Assembly (NCBI GenBank): GCA_015999765.1
Contig: JAECQR010000001.1
Coordinates: forward strand, 558,001-622,000
Source: Flavobacteriia bacterium
GTDB taxonomy: Bacteria; Bacteroidota; Bacteroidia; Flavobacteriales; Weeksellaceae
Direction: 5' to 3'
Length of the DNA stretch: 64,000 bases
The position numbers and the translations under genes were made by a program. Under the pieces are notes generated by a model, which worked only from the letters and a program-made list of their open reading frames with translations, searched no databases and had not been told where the DNA came from. Below are positions 10,501 through 19,377 of this stretch, in pieces (position 1 is the stretch's first letter; each line of letters starts with the position of its first letter).

Positions 10501-10901
10501 TTCACGTTGGATCTTCCCGCACCAGTGATCAATACTTCTGCAATGTCAGTTGTTTTGGTTTCACCTACAACAGGGTTCAGTACAAAAGGCTGCCCTAATT
10601 CCAGATAAAGATCTTCATACACTTGTGGAGCTTGGCCTGCATAAGTAATTTCTACTCTGTAAGGACCACCAACACGCATGTTTGGTAAGTTAAAGTTGCC
10701 TGCAGAATTTGCGTTGGCTGAGTACACAGTACCCGACGGCATGTGCGTTGCTTTAATAGTTGCGCCCGAGCTTGCCTTACCATCTGCGGTAGTTACAACT
10801 CCGGTCATGTTACTTGTGGTAACCTGCGCGTGCACAGTACCGTAGCCGCAAAATGCGATAGCAGCGATTAACACGGTCTTCTTTAAAGTGTTACTTCTCA
10901 T
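7569..10901 (-). CDS. TonB-dependent receptor, Oar-like, with N-terminal carboxypeptidase-regulatory-like domain
   Basis: Signal peptide; VTTSNMTGVVTTADGKASSGATIKA..., plug domain, C-terminal barrel ending in F. Confidence 0.92.
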   Translation of the reverse strand: MRSNTLKKTVLIAAIAFCGYGTVHAQVTTSNMTGVVTTADGKASSGATIKATHMPSGTVYSANANSAGNFNLPNMRVGGPYRVEITYAGQAPQVYEDLYLELGQPFVLNPVVGETKTTDIAEVLITGAGRSNVNKTGAATNVGQKQIQDLPQANRSITEFTRLTPQANGNSFAGRDARYNNLQIDGANFNNGFGLSSSPIPGGNSQPISLDAIQEISVNIAPFDVTQSGFTGAGINAVTKSGTNKFHGSLYGYYNGKELNGWKINGNDIEKVSGAQVTNGFTVGGPIVQNKLFFFISAEREASTGANASGANLWKASQNGVSDPANNISRVKESDLIAVRNHLINRWGYDPGRYQGYANEAEQQGDKFLARLDWNISDQHKFAIRYNILNGTSMQVANGNSGPSPRSTWNRVSDRAMTFENGNYGFENKVSSLTAELNSTFNSNLSNKLLFTYSKIQDLRSTPSDTLFPFVDIWDGSANGGNYISFGTELFSYLNDVVNDNFSITNNLTYNAGKHTLTGGVAYEMQKFGNSYTRMGTGYYRYASVADFLTTGTANEVAPIMFGLTYPYANQDTYARVNFGLGSAYVQDRVAVNDKFNFTVGVRAELPFYLNDLTANPSIDALELLDKNGNATKYSSGSWPKSRVMISPRLGFNYDVMGDRSLTIRGGSGVFSGRVPFVWLTNMPTNAGVLQNTIEPGSYAQVAGWINNVTFQPQDIYYHLNNVPVGAENVFITSPKAGAPSSFSLVDQDFKMPSVWRSSLGIDYKVPNSPLTLTTDILYTKDINAVFQFGANRKASTEKMTYADRVYYPNAGSYTYNSAIGANSATILTNTDTKGYAFSATFGAQMRPWKGLSGSAFYTYSAAEEVSSNSGSNASSSWLGSPTVDSPNQDFLSISNYAVPHRVVANVTYEIKQTGTTIGAYYSGAHQGRYSYYYSNDVNGDGIANDLLYLPTSTADMNFANITTGSGANTTVLFTADQQRAAFDKFIKDNDLEGYRGQILPRNEFLMPWLNRVDIRLTQNLFSDMVQKGDKIQLSLDILNFGNMLNSDWGIQDQNVSSYGAAILGRSGALSPNPTFQMLRSGNDLVTSPNRPASSRFTTWSAMFGMKYSF

Positions 10902-11003
10902 AGATAAAATTTATACTTTTTTTAAATTTAGATGGCGCAAAAATCGTTAAAAAAATTGGAACTTTTATTACGGATGTGTTAAATTTTAAAATTTTGTTAA
11001 AAA

Positions 11004-11030
11004 ACGCTGTATCCAACAGGGATACAGCGT
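11004..11030 (-). terminator. Terminator of nadB-nadC
   Basis: ACGCTGTATCC/GGATACAGCGT 11-bp stem; T-tract on minus strand. Confidence 0.85.
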
Positions 11031-11116
11031 CTTAAATTTTTTACCCGGTATGTTTTTAAAATATTATTCTTTGCGTACTATGTGTAATAATTCCTATAAA
11101 ACCATTAATTTGACAA

Positions 11117-11977
11117 TTATTTTACCGCCTTCAGACTGAGGTCAATATTCGCTGCAGAGTGGGTTAAAGCGCCAGCAGATATAAAATCAACACCTGTAGC
11201 AGCAACTTCTTTCAACATGTCGCGCGTGATTCCGCCTGAAGCTTCACTCTCGCATTTGCCGCCAATCAGTTTTACTGCTTTTTTCATGCTCTGGGTATCC
11301 ATATTGTCTAGCATAATGCGATCAGCACCTGATTCCAGAGCTTCCTCCACTTCCTGCAGGTTCCGTGTTTCAACTTCTATTTTGAACTTCTTTTTGTTGG
11401 CTTTAATATAATCCCTGGCCATTTTCACCGCATTAGTAATGCTGCCGTTATAATCAATATGATTGTCTTTCAACATTATCATATCGTACAAACCATACCG
11501 GTGATTGGTTCCGCCACCTATTGCCACTGCCCATTTTTCACATATCCTGAAGTTGGGAGTGGTTTTTCGGGTATCCAGCAGTTTGGTTTTGGTTCCCAAT
11601 AACCTGGAGTCCCAATCGTGGGTAAGAGTCGCAATTCCGCTCATGCGCTGCATACAGTTCAAAACTAATCTTTCCGTTGAAAGAATTGACCGTGCACTTC
11701 CTGTTACATAAAAAGCGACGTCGCCGGCTTTTGCGGATTCCCCGTCTTTGATAAGTGCCTCAACTTTTAGATTTTTATCAAACTGCTTGAAGATGATTTC
11801 TGCCAGTTCCACTCCCGCAAGAATACAGTTTTCTTTTACTAAAAGTTGCGCTTTCTGCTCCAGATTTCCAGGAATTGTAGAAAGAGTGGAGTGGTCTCCA
11901 TCTTGAATATCTTCCTCCAGGGCAGATTTTATGAATTGTTTTAGCATTTTATCATTTACGTATGCAGGTCTTTTCAT
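11117..11977 (-). CDS. nadC: Carboxylating nicotinate-nucleotide diphosphorylase
   Basis: TRKTTPNFR, GGGTNHRYGLYDMIMLKDNHID, EVETRNLQEVEEAL motifs. Confidence 0.95.
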   Translation of the reverse strand: MKRPAYVNDKMLKQFIKSALEEDIQDGDHSTLSTIPGNLEQKAQLLVKENCILAGVELAEIIFKQFDKNLKVEALIKDGESAKAGDVAFYVTGSARSILSTERLVLNCMQRMSGIATLTHDWDSRLLGTKTKLLDTRKTTPNFRICEKWAVAIGGGTNHRYGLYDMIMLKDNHIDYNGSITNAVKMARDYIKANKKKFKIEVETRNLQEVEEALESGADRIMLDNMDTQSMKKAVKLIGGKCESEASGGITRDMLKEVAATGVDFISAGALTHSAANIDLSLKAVK

Positions 11978-12018
11978 GTTTTATTTTTTTAGGCCAATGA
12001 GCCGAATTTAAAGTTGTT

Positions 12019-13593
12019 TTATACCAGATCTTTGTTGAAAAACGCACCTTTATTCTCCTTCATCGCGATGGAATGCTTGATGATGAGATAAGAAATATTC
12101 ACCAGATTTCGAAGTTCTGAAAGTTGTGGAGACATAATGGAATAATTATAAAGTTCAGTTACCGCTTCATAAATTTCACGCTGCTTCTTTTTAGCAAGTT
12201 GCAGCCTTTCATTGCTGCGGACAATACTTACAAGATCGCTCATCATTTCCTGAAGTTGGCGGCGCAGATAAGAAACCAGTACCATTTCGTCCATCATTTT
12301 CATGCCTTCTTCGTTCCATTCAGGAACCGCCTTTAAATCATCAAAATTAAAATCATTGATATTTAAAAGTTCTACCGTTTGCAACGCAGCATTGTGACCG
12401 AACACCATTCCTTCTAATAATGAATTGGATGCCAATCTGTTAGCGCCGTGCAGTCCGGAATTGGTACATTCGCCTACGGCAAAGAGGTTTTTAATGGAAC
12501 TTTGTCCGTTCATATCTGTCTCTATACCGCCCATCAGATAGTGGCAGGCAGGAACAACCGGAATCAATTGCCTGAACGGGTCAATCCCTTCGTTAAGGCA
12601 TTTCTGGTAAATATTGGGGAAATGTTCTTTGAATTTTTCCTGATCCATTTCGCGGCAGTCTAGACCTACATAATCGTCTCCGGAGATTTTTAGCTCATTG
12701 TCAATGGCTCTTGCAACAATGTCTCGAGAGGCCAATTCTTCACGCTCATCATATTTCTGCATGAATTTTTCTCCGCTTTTGGTCCGGAGTTTCGCACCAT
12801 CACCACGCACGGCTTCCGAAATCAGAAACAACATTCCGTCTCTTTTTGAATATAGAGCAGTGGGATGAAACTGATAATACTGCATGTTTGAAACTTTACC
12901 GCGGGCTCGGTGTACAAAGGCAATTCCGTCGCCTGTAGCAATTACGGGATTTGTAGTGTTTTTATAAACATGACCGGCTCCTCCAGTGGCCACGAGCGTT
13001 ATTTTTGCAGTAATTTTCTTGATTTTCTTTTCTTTCTCATCCAAAATATAAGCGCCGTAACAGGAAATATTTTCTGTATTCAGTTCTTTTCCGGGAACAT
13101 GATGCTGCGTGATTAAATCCACCACATAATGGTGCGCCAGCATTTCGATGTTAGGTGATTTTTTAATGGTTTCCAGAAGTGCGCGTTCTATTTCGGCGCC
13201 GGTGATGTCTTTGTGATGCACAATTCGGTTTTCGGTATGTCCGCCTTCACGGCCGAGTTTGAAGTCTCCACCAGTTTCCATATCGAAGTTCGTACCCCAG
13301 TTCACCAGTTCCTGAAATCTCGCGGGACCTTCTTTGATGACCATTTCTACAACATCTCTTTTATTTTCGCCGTCGCCGGCTCGCATGGTATCGTCAATAT
13401 GTTTCTGGAAATTGTCGTTATCAAAATCGGTTACTACGGCAAGGCCGCCCTGTGCGTACTTGGTGTTGCTTTCGTCTTCATCGGCTTTGGTGACGATGAT
13501 GATTTTGGCTTCGGGCATTTTTTCAGAGACTTTTATCGCGTAGGAAAGCCCCGAAATTCCGGAGCCAATGACCAGTACATCTGCTTTAATCAT
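12019..13593 (-). CDS. nadB: L-aspartate oxidase
   Basis: VIGSGISGLSYA, TKYAQGGLAVV, GREGGHTENRIVHHKDITG; adjacent nadC. Confidence 0.95.
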   Translation of the reverse strand: MIKADVLVIGSGISGLSYAIKVSEKMPEAKIIIVTKADEDESNTKYAQGGLAVVTDFDNDNFQKHIDDTMRAGDGENKRDVVEMVIKEGPARFQELVNWGTNFDMETGGDFKLGREGGHTENRIVHHKDITGAEIERALLETIKKSPNIEMLAHHYVVDLITQHHVPGKELNTENISCYGAYILDEKEKKIKKITAKITLVATGGAGHVYKNTTNPVIATGDGIAFVHRARGKVSNMQYYQFHPTALYSKRDGMLFLISEAVRGDGAKLRTKSGEKFMQKYDEREELASRDIVARAIDNELKISGDDYVGLDCREMDQEKFKEHFPNIYQKCLNEGIDPFRQLIPVVPACHYLMGGIETDMNGQSSIKNLFAVGECTNSGLHGANRLASNSLLEGMVFGHNAALQTVELLNINDFNFDDLKAVPEWNEEGMKMMDEMVLVSYLRRQLQEMMSDLVSIVRSNERLQLAKKKQREIYEAVTELYNYSIMSPQLSELRNLVNISYLIIKHSIAMKENKGAFFNKDLV

Positions 13594-13599
13594 AGATTT

Positions 13600-14223
13600 T
13601 TAAATGAATTTAAATAATTTCTCGTCCGGTTTCCTTACTTTTTTCATCTTCTGAAATTCATCATTCGGCGAACGGTAACCTAATGCCAACGTAACAGCGA
13701 CACTTTCTTTTTCGGTGTCGATATTCAGAGTTTTTTCGATATTTTCTTTTATGAAACCTTCCATGGGACAAGAATCGATCTGCTCCAGTGCTGCCGCAAA
13801 AATAAGGTTTCCTAAAACGATGTAGGTCTGCTTTTCTGCCCAAAGATGAACGTTCTTATTAGTTTCGGTATAAGTATCAATATTTTTTCGGAACATTCCG
13901 AGATTTTCCACAGGAATTTCCCGTATTTCCGAGATATGCCTGAAATAACCGTCAACGTAATTTGCCTCAATATTTTTTTTAGAAACAATTACGATTAAAT
14001 GCGAGCAGGTAGAAATCTGGGAGGGATTATGAAATGAAGGAACAAGATTTTTAAGCATCTCATTGGATTCAACTACAAAAATTTTATACGGCTGAAGGCC
14101 CAGTGAGCTTGCAGAAAGTTTTCCGGCTTCCAGAATATTCCGAAGAACTTCAGGAGAAACCTTTTTCGAAGGGTCAAATTTCTTTACCGAATATCTTTTT
14201 TGAAGCGCCTGTAAGTAATCCAT
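13600..14223 (-). CDS. NAD(P)H-dependent oxidoreductase (nitroreductase family)
   Basis: YSVKKFDPSKKVSPEVLRNILEAGKLSASSLGLQPYKIFVV. Confidence 0.9.
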   Translation of the reverse strand: MDYLQALQKRYSVKKFDPSKKVSPEVLRNILEAGKLSASSLGLQPYKIFVVESNEMLKNLVPSFHNPSQISTCSHLIVIVSKKNIEANYVDGYFRHISEIREIPVENLGMFRKNIDTYTETNKNVHLWAEKQTYIVLGNLIFAAALEQIDSCPMEGFIKENIEKTLNIDTEKESVAVTLALGYRSPNDEFQKMKKVRKPDEKLFKFI

Positions 14224-14227
14224 TTAA

Positions 14228-14235
14228 CAAAGATA
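14228..14235 (-). promoter_or_regulatory. -7 box TATCTTTG, 4 nt before nitroreductase ATG
   Basis: Plus-strand CAAAGATA; exact TAnnTTTG. Confidence 0.6.
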
Positions 14236-14304
14236 GGAAAAGTCGGAAAACAGAGGACTGAAGTGACGGTAAAGTTGAGCAGTAAAGAACAATAAGTGAT
14301 GAAA

Positions 14305-14787
14305 TCAGAAAAGGCCGCCGCCCTTTTGATTTTCGAAATAGGTATCGATTTCCGTGTTATCTGATTGAGCAGCTTTTACTGCGAGCTGGTCGCAGATTTC
14401 GTTTTCAGGATGGCCTGCATGGCCTTTAATCCAGTGAAAAGTGGTTTTGTGCGTTTTGAGTAGCGGAACCATGCGCTTCCATAAGTCAGGATTTTTTACA
14501 TTTTTAAACCCTTTTTTAATCCAGCCGAAAATCCATTTCTGATTAATTGCGTCAGAAACATACTTGCTGTCGGTGTAAATATGGATGTCGTTTTCGGTAG
14601 ATCTTAATTTCTCCAGAGCTACAATCACTGCGAGAAGTTCCATACGATTGTTCGTAGTAAGACGAAATCCTTTGGAAAACTGTTTCTGGTAGTTTTTTTC
14701 CGGTACTTTCATCACAATTCCGTAGCCGCCTTTTCCCGGATTTCCGCTGCAGGCTCCGTCGGTGAAGATTTCAATTCTAAGACTCAT
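14305..14787 (-). CDS. rnhA: Ribonuclease HI
   Basis: EIFTDGACSGNPGKGGYG, TTNNRMELLAV, YTDSKYVSDAI, WIKGHAGHPENE. Confidence 0.95.
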   Translation of the reverse strand: MSLRIEIFTDGACSGNPGKGGYGIVMKVPEKNYQKQFSKGFRLTTNNRMELLAVIVALEKLRSTENDIHIYTDSKYVSDAINQKWIFGWIKKGFKNVKNPDLWKRMVPLLKTHKTTFHWIKGHAGHPENEICDQLAVKAAQSDNTEIDTYFENQKGGGLF

Positions 14788-14789
14788 AT

Positions 14790-16379
14790 TTAATATTCGA
14801 AATCGTCATCATCATCCAAATCATTCATCGATGAGCCGGAGAGATTTTGGTTGCTCGGTAAATCGAAAGCTGCACCCGGATCGATGGTAGCTTTTATCTT
14901 TTCGAAACCGCTAGGTTCATCCTGCTGACCGAAGTTAGAGGGCTGATAACCGTAACCGCTTCCGAAAAGGTCGAGGTCGGCAAATTTCGCAATATTCTTG
15001 TGGAAAGACATTCTTACATCTGCAGTTGCACCGTTACGGTGTTTTGCGATGATGAGCTCTGCCTGGTTTTCTGTGGAAGATTCTGCACCGTCTTCATCGT
15101 TATCCCACGTCGTAATTTTATAATATTCCGGACGGAAAATGAACGAGACAATATCGGCGTCCTGCTCAATCGCTCCGGATTCCCTAAGGTCAGAAAGCAT
15201 CGGTCTTTTTCCGGGACGCGTTTCCACACTTCTTGAAAGCTGCGAAAGTGCGATTACAGGAACATTGAGTTCTTTTGCAATGGCTTTCAGGGAACGGGAA
15301 ATCATTGCGATTTCCTGCTCACGGTTTCCTGCTCCGCCTTTTCCGGAGTTGGCCGTCATTAACTGTAAATAATCGACCATGATGATTCTTACACCGTGCT
15401 GCATAACGAGTCTACGGCATTTTGCCCTGAAATCAAAAACCGAAAGTGAAGGCGTTTCGTCAATAAACAAAGGCGCATTTTCAAGTTCTGATACGTTAGA
15501 GAACAGCCTTTGCCATTCTTCATCACTCATCTGCCCTTTACGGAGTTTTTCTGAGGAAATTCCGGTTTCGGAAGCAATCATTCTGGTGATCAACTGTACC
15601 GAAGCCATCTCCAAAGAAAATAAGGCTAAAGGAATTTTGTGTTCAACAGCGATATTTCTCGCCATTGAAAGCAGGAACGCAGTTTTACCCATGGCCGGAC
15701 GCGCCGCGATAATAATTAAATCGGAATTCTGCCAGCCGCCGGTTTCTTTGTCGATATCTCTGAATCCTGATGGAATTCCGGAGATTCCCTCCTTGTCTTT
15801 CAAAGCTTTTATGGTGTCAATGGCCTGTTTTACCAAGGTATTTGCAGTGTCGAAACCTTTTTTGATGGTTCCGTTTGTGATTTCAAAAAATGACTGCTCT
15901 GCTTTGTCAAGCAGTTCGAAAACATCGGTCGATTCTTTGTAAGAACTGTCGATGACGTTCGCCGAAACATTGATAAGACTTCTTAAGATAAATTTCTCAA
16001 GAATGACACGGACATGATATTCGATATGAGCACTGGACGAAACCCCCATCGTTAAATCAATGATATAATGATCACCTCCCGCAAAACCCAGCTTTTCAGT
16101 TTTTTTAAGCTCCTGAATTACGGTCATTAAATCCACAGGATGGTTTCCTTCAAACAGTTTCAGGATCGCACGGAAGATTTCCTGATGTCTTGGATCGTAA
16201 AAAACTTCGGGTGTCAGTAAATCGATGGAATAATCGAGACCTTTTTTATCGATAAGAAAAGTACCGATAACAAGTTTCTCGAAATCTACTGCATTGGGCG
16301 GCATTTTGCCATCGGAAATTGAGAGTTCTTTTGCGAAATTACCGTGAATGAGGGACGATAATGTTTCCTTCTGTGTCAT
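14790..16379 (-). CDS. dnaB: Replicative DNA helicase
   Basis: Walker A AARPAMGKTAF, DYLQLM, LSQLSRSVETRPGKRPMLSDLRESGAIEQDAD. Confidence 0.97.
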   Translation of the reverse strand: MTQKETLSSLIHGNFAKELSISDGKMPPNAVDFEKLVIGTFLIDKKGLDYSIDLLTPEVFYDPRHQEIFRAILKLFEGNHPVDLMTVIQELKKTEKLGFAGGDHYIIDLTMGVSSSAHIEYHVRVILEKFILRSLINVSANVIDSSYKESTDVFELLDKAEQSFFEITNGTIKKGFDTANTLVKQAIDTIKALKDKEGISGIPSGFRDIDKETGGWQNSDLIIIAARPAMGKTAFLLSMARNIAVEHKIPLALFSLEMASVQLITRMIASETGISSEKLRKGQMSDEEWQRLFSNVSELENAPLFIDETPSLSVFDFRAKCRRLVMQHGVRIIMVDYLQLMTANSGKGGAGNREQEIAMISRSLKAIAKELNVPVIALSQLSRSVETRPGKRPMLSDLRESGAIEQDADIVSFIFRPEYYKITTWDNDEDGAESSTENQAELIIAKHRNGATADVRMSFHKNIAKFADLDLFGSGYGYQPSNFGQQDEPSGFEKIKATIDPGAAFDLPSNQNLSGSSMNDLDDDDDFEY

Positions 16380-16383
16380 GGGA

Positions 16384-16391
16384 CAAAGATA
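16384..16391 (-). promoter_or_regulatory. -7 box TATCTTTG, 4 nt before dnaB ATG
   Basis: Plus-strand CAAAGATA; exact TAnnTTTG. Confidence 0.6.
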
Positions 16392-16519
16392 GAATATTAA
16401 TCTTTTCGGGACCGTGATTGTGCAGAAGAAAAGCTAAAAATTCAGAAAACTTTGCACTCATCACCTTTAGGCATTGGTTTAAATCTGTTGATAAATCTGG
16501 ATAACTTTTTAACAGAATT

Positions 16520-17758
16520 TTAATAATTCATTTTCCTGAGTTTGGGAACGGTTGTGCCTACCAATAAGGCGATTAATACCGTCATGCTTCCGCCAAAAAC
16601 TACAGAACGCACCACACCCAGCAACTTTGCTGCTACACCACTTTCGAATTGTCCCATTTCATTACTCGACATAATGAAAATTGAATTCACACTCAAAACC
16701 CTTCCCCGTAAATGATCAGGTGTTTTCAGCTGAACAATAGTGCCACGGATGACGACCGAGATTCCATCAAGCATACCGCTGCAGACCAGAAGGAAGAAGG
16801 AAAGCCAGTATAATTCCGAAAGGCCAAATCCGATAATACACAGCCCAAATCCTGCAACGGCGACCAGTAGTATTTTGCCCTGGTTTTTCTTTAAAGGAAC
16901 AAATGCAAGGAAAGCTATAATACACATCGAACCGATATCTGAAGCGGCATTCAACAACCCGAAACCTTCGGAACCCACCTTTAGAATATCTGTCGCAAAT
17001 ACTGGAATCATAGCGACTGCGCCACCGAAAAGTACCGCAAACATATCAAGACAAAGTGCTCCCAGAATTTCTTTGGTTTTATAGATGTATGAAATTCCTT
17101 CGCGCATGCTTTGTACCACGCCAATTTCTCTTGAGGAATTCTGCGAAGGATGCCGATTGAGGGTCCAAAAAAATATCGAAGCAAAAATCATTAATCCCAC
17201 AACCACCAGAATCGTCCCCGAAATATCGATCCAGTGAATCAAAAATCCTCCGAGCGCGTGACCTGCTACGGAAGCCGTGAGAAATGTTCCCTGATTAAGG
17301 GTAATCGCATTGGGTAAAGTTTCTTTTGAAACGATTTTAGGAATCATTGAGGGGATGATGGGCCCCAAAAATGCGCGGCAGAATCCGGTGAAGAAAATCA
17401 CCATATAAATAAAATATGAAATTTCCTTGTTGCTGAAATGCAGAAGTTGATGTCCGAGAAATGCGGGAATCAACAGTAAACTGATAAGAATTACATAAGC
17501 GTAATTACAGATGATGAGCAGTTTTTTCTTTTCGGAATTATCGATAACGTGTCCGGCGTAAAGCGCTGTAGAAACTGCAGGAATTACTTCTGATAGTCCA
17601 ATTAACCCAATAGCGAAGGGATCCTTTGTTAATTGGTAAATCCACCAGCCCATCACCGTGGCTAACATTCTGAAAGACAAAACAAGAAAAAACCGGCCGG
17701 TCATTAAATTCCGGAATTCCGGGATTTTCAGGGTTTGAATAGGCGTGAGTGAAATCAT
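16520..17758 (-). CDS. MFS transporter (EntS-like)
   Basis: 12-TM pattern; VQLKTPDHLRGRVLSVNSIF motif. Confidence 0.85.
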   Translation of the reverse strand: MISLTPIQTLKIPEFRNLMTGRFFLVLSFRMLATVMGWWIYQLTKDPFAIGLIGLSEVIPAVSTALYAGHVIDNSEKKKLLIICNYAYVILISLLLIPAFLGHQLLHFSNKEISYFIYMVIFFTGFCRAFLGPIIPSMIPKIVSKETLPNAITLNQGTFLTASVAGHALGGFLIHWIDISGTILVVVGLMIFASIFFWTLNRHPSQNSSREIGVVQSMREGISYIYKTKEILGALCLDMFAVLFGGAVAMIPVFATDILKVGSEGFGLLNAASDIGSMCIIAFLAFVPLKKNQGKILLVAVAGFGLCIIGFGLSELYWLSFFLLVCSGMLDGISVVIRGTIVQLKTPDHLRGRVLSVNSIFIMSSNEMGQFESGVAAKLLGVVRSVVFGGSMTVLIALLVGTTVPKLRKMNY

Positions 17759-17762
17759 GGTG

Positions 17763-17770
17763 CAAATGTA
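17763..17770 (-). promoter_or_regulatory. -7 box TACATTTG, 4 nt before MFS ATG
   Basis: Plus-strand CAAATGTA. Confidence 0.55.
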
Positions 17771-17832
17771 ATTTTTAGCAGCAATATCTCATCGAAAAGG
17801 AAGCGACTTTTTTCAGAAACAAAAATTAAAAT

Positions 17833-17840
17833 TACCTTTG
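17833..17840 (+). promoter_or_regulatory. -7 box TACCTTTG, 4 nt before SMR gene ATG
   Basis: TTTT-N19-TACCTTTG-N4-ATG. Confidence 0.6.
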
Positions 17841-17844
17841 AAAA

Positions 17845-18183
17845 ATGAACTGGATTATCCTTATTATCGGTGGCTTATTTGAAACCGGCTTTGCAATGTG
17901 TCTCGGGAAAGCTCAGGAAACAACCGGAAAAGAAAGTTATTTCTGGTGGGCAGGCTTTGCCATCTCTCTTTTTCTGAGTATGTTTTTGCTTTATAAAGCT
18001 ATTTCCTTTGGTGCGCAACCCATTCCTGTAGGAACTGCGTACGCCGTATGGACCGGAATTGGAGCAGTAGGAGCGGTGTTTATGGGAATCTTTGTTTTCA
18101 ATGAGCCTGTAACCTTGTGGCGGATGTTTTTTGTATTTACTTTAATTGCTTCAGTAATCGGTCTGAAGGTGGTTAGTAATTAA
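17845..18183 (+). CDS. sugE: SMR transporter, Gdx/SugE subtype
   Basis: PVGTAYAVWTGIGAVGAVFMGI; conserved N-terminal Glu in GGLFETGFA. Confidence 0.88.
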   Translation: MNWIILIIGGLFETGFAMCLGKAQETTGKESYFWWAGFAISLFLSMFLLYKAISFGAQPIPVGTAYAVWTGIGAVGAVFMGIFVFNEPVTLWRMFFVFTLIASVIGLKVVSN

Positions 18184-18226
18184 CCCATTGCCAGCCGGAT
18201 CATAAATCCTAGTAATTTTCAAAAAA

Positions 18227-18249
18227 AATCCGGACACACGGCCCGGATT
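18227..18249. terminator. Bidirectional terminator
   Basis: AATCCGG...CCGGATT between convergent genes, A- and T-rich flanks. Confidence 0.7.
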
Positions 18250-18270
18250 ATTTTATAGTGAGATTAAAAT

Positions 18271-19227
18271 CTATTTCTTAATAAATTTAGTGCTCAATGT
18301 TTTACCGTTAAGAGTTGTTACATTTATGATGTAAATCCCTTTGGCCAGAGTTGCGATATTAATTTTATCACTGTTTCCTTTCAACACAATTTTTCCGTCA
18401 GCTGAATAAATTACTCCTGATTTCAGTTTCTCATTTTTGGTGAAAATATAGAGTTCGTCAGCAGCCTGAGTTACGGTAACATCTTTAATCGTACTGTAGG
18501 ATTCTGTAGTTCCCAGATTGTTATCACCTTCGATGGAGAATGCCAAACCATCAAATGTTGAATCTTCCGTTAATGTTGAAATATTAGTCCAATCCGTTGC
18601 ACCTGCGCCAAATGCGTCAGAAGGATCCAGTAATTTGGCAAAATCCGAATTCACAGTTCCCACGCTCCAGTTCCATCTTTCTGTAGCGGAATAGCCCGCA
18701 AGGTTAAGTTTAGGAGCAAAAACTACCCAATATTTTGTGCCAGAAGCCAGTGTTGGTGCCGCACCCATGGCTTCTACAAGGTCAACATTATAAACATAAT
18801 AACCGGCTGCAGGAGTAGTAATGGTAAAAGCGGTAGAAGTTTGAGTAAGATCTATTTTGGCAATATATGGATTCGCATCACCCGGTTTGCCTGAAGGTTT
18901 TCCGCCGTTATCGGTATAAATATACATCAGCATTCCTCTGTTAAGCGTAGGAAGTGTAGCGGCATTCTGAAAGCCTACAAAAGAAAATTTCTTCGCCGAA
19001 ACATCACCTGTTAAGGTAAAATCGTCGGCAGCAATAACATAATTACCAGTTGATAAAATATCCGAAACGATACCACTTGTTGAAGTAGGTACCTGCTCGT
19101 ATAAAACGGCGGCAGGTCTTTGTGAGTTTTGTACAGGAGTCTGATTAGCGGAAACTGCACTAATACTTTGAGCACTAATAACTGTGAGTGTAAAAAGTGA
19201 TGCAGCTACAACATAAAGTTTTTTCAT
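18271..19227 (-). CDS. T9SS type A sorting domain-containing secreted protein
   Basis: Signal peptide; C-terminal LKSGVIYSADGKIVLKGNSDKINIATLAKGIYIINVTTLNGKTLSTKFIKK. Confidence 0.88.
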   Translation of the reverse strand: MKKLYVVAASLFTLTVISAQSISAVSANQTPVQNSQRPAAVLYEQVPTSTSGIVSDILSTGNYVIAADDFTLTGDVSAKKFSFVGFQNAATLPTLNRGMLMYIYTDNGGKPSGKPGDANPYIAKIDLTQTSTAFTITTPAAGYYVYNVDLVEAMGAAPTLASGTKYWVVFAPKLNLAGYSATERWNWSVGTVNSDFAKLLDPSDAFGAGATDWTNISTLTEDSTFDGLAFSIEGDNNLGTTESYSTIKDVTVTQAADELYIFTKNEKLKSGVIYSADGKIVLKGNSDKINIATLAKGIYIINVTTLNGKTLSTKFIKK

Positions 19228-19377
19228 TTTATAATTTTTGATTAAGTTGGTGAAATTATAAAAATTATGTTAAATAAGCGGCATTTATTTTGCTAAAAAT
19301 GCCCGGATTATTGATTCTCCGGCGGTTAGAAAAAACGATTTTATTAGAAATTAAAGATGCGACATTGTATTTCGGGC

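Noticed and set aside
13213-13617. 134-aa + strand ORF opposite nadB
   Set aside because: Shadow ORF of nadB
15379-15942. 187-aa + strand ORF opposite dnaB
   Set aside because: Antisense to strongly conserved helicase motifs; low-complexity Ser-rich composition typical of shadow ORFs
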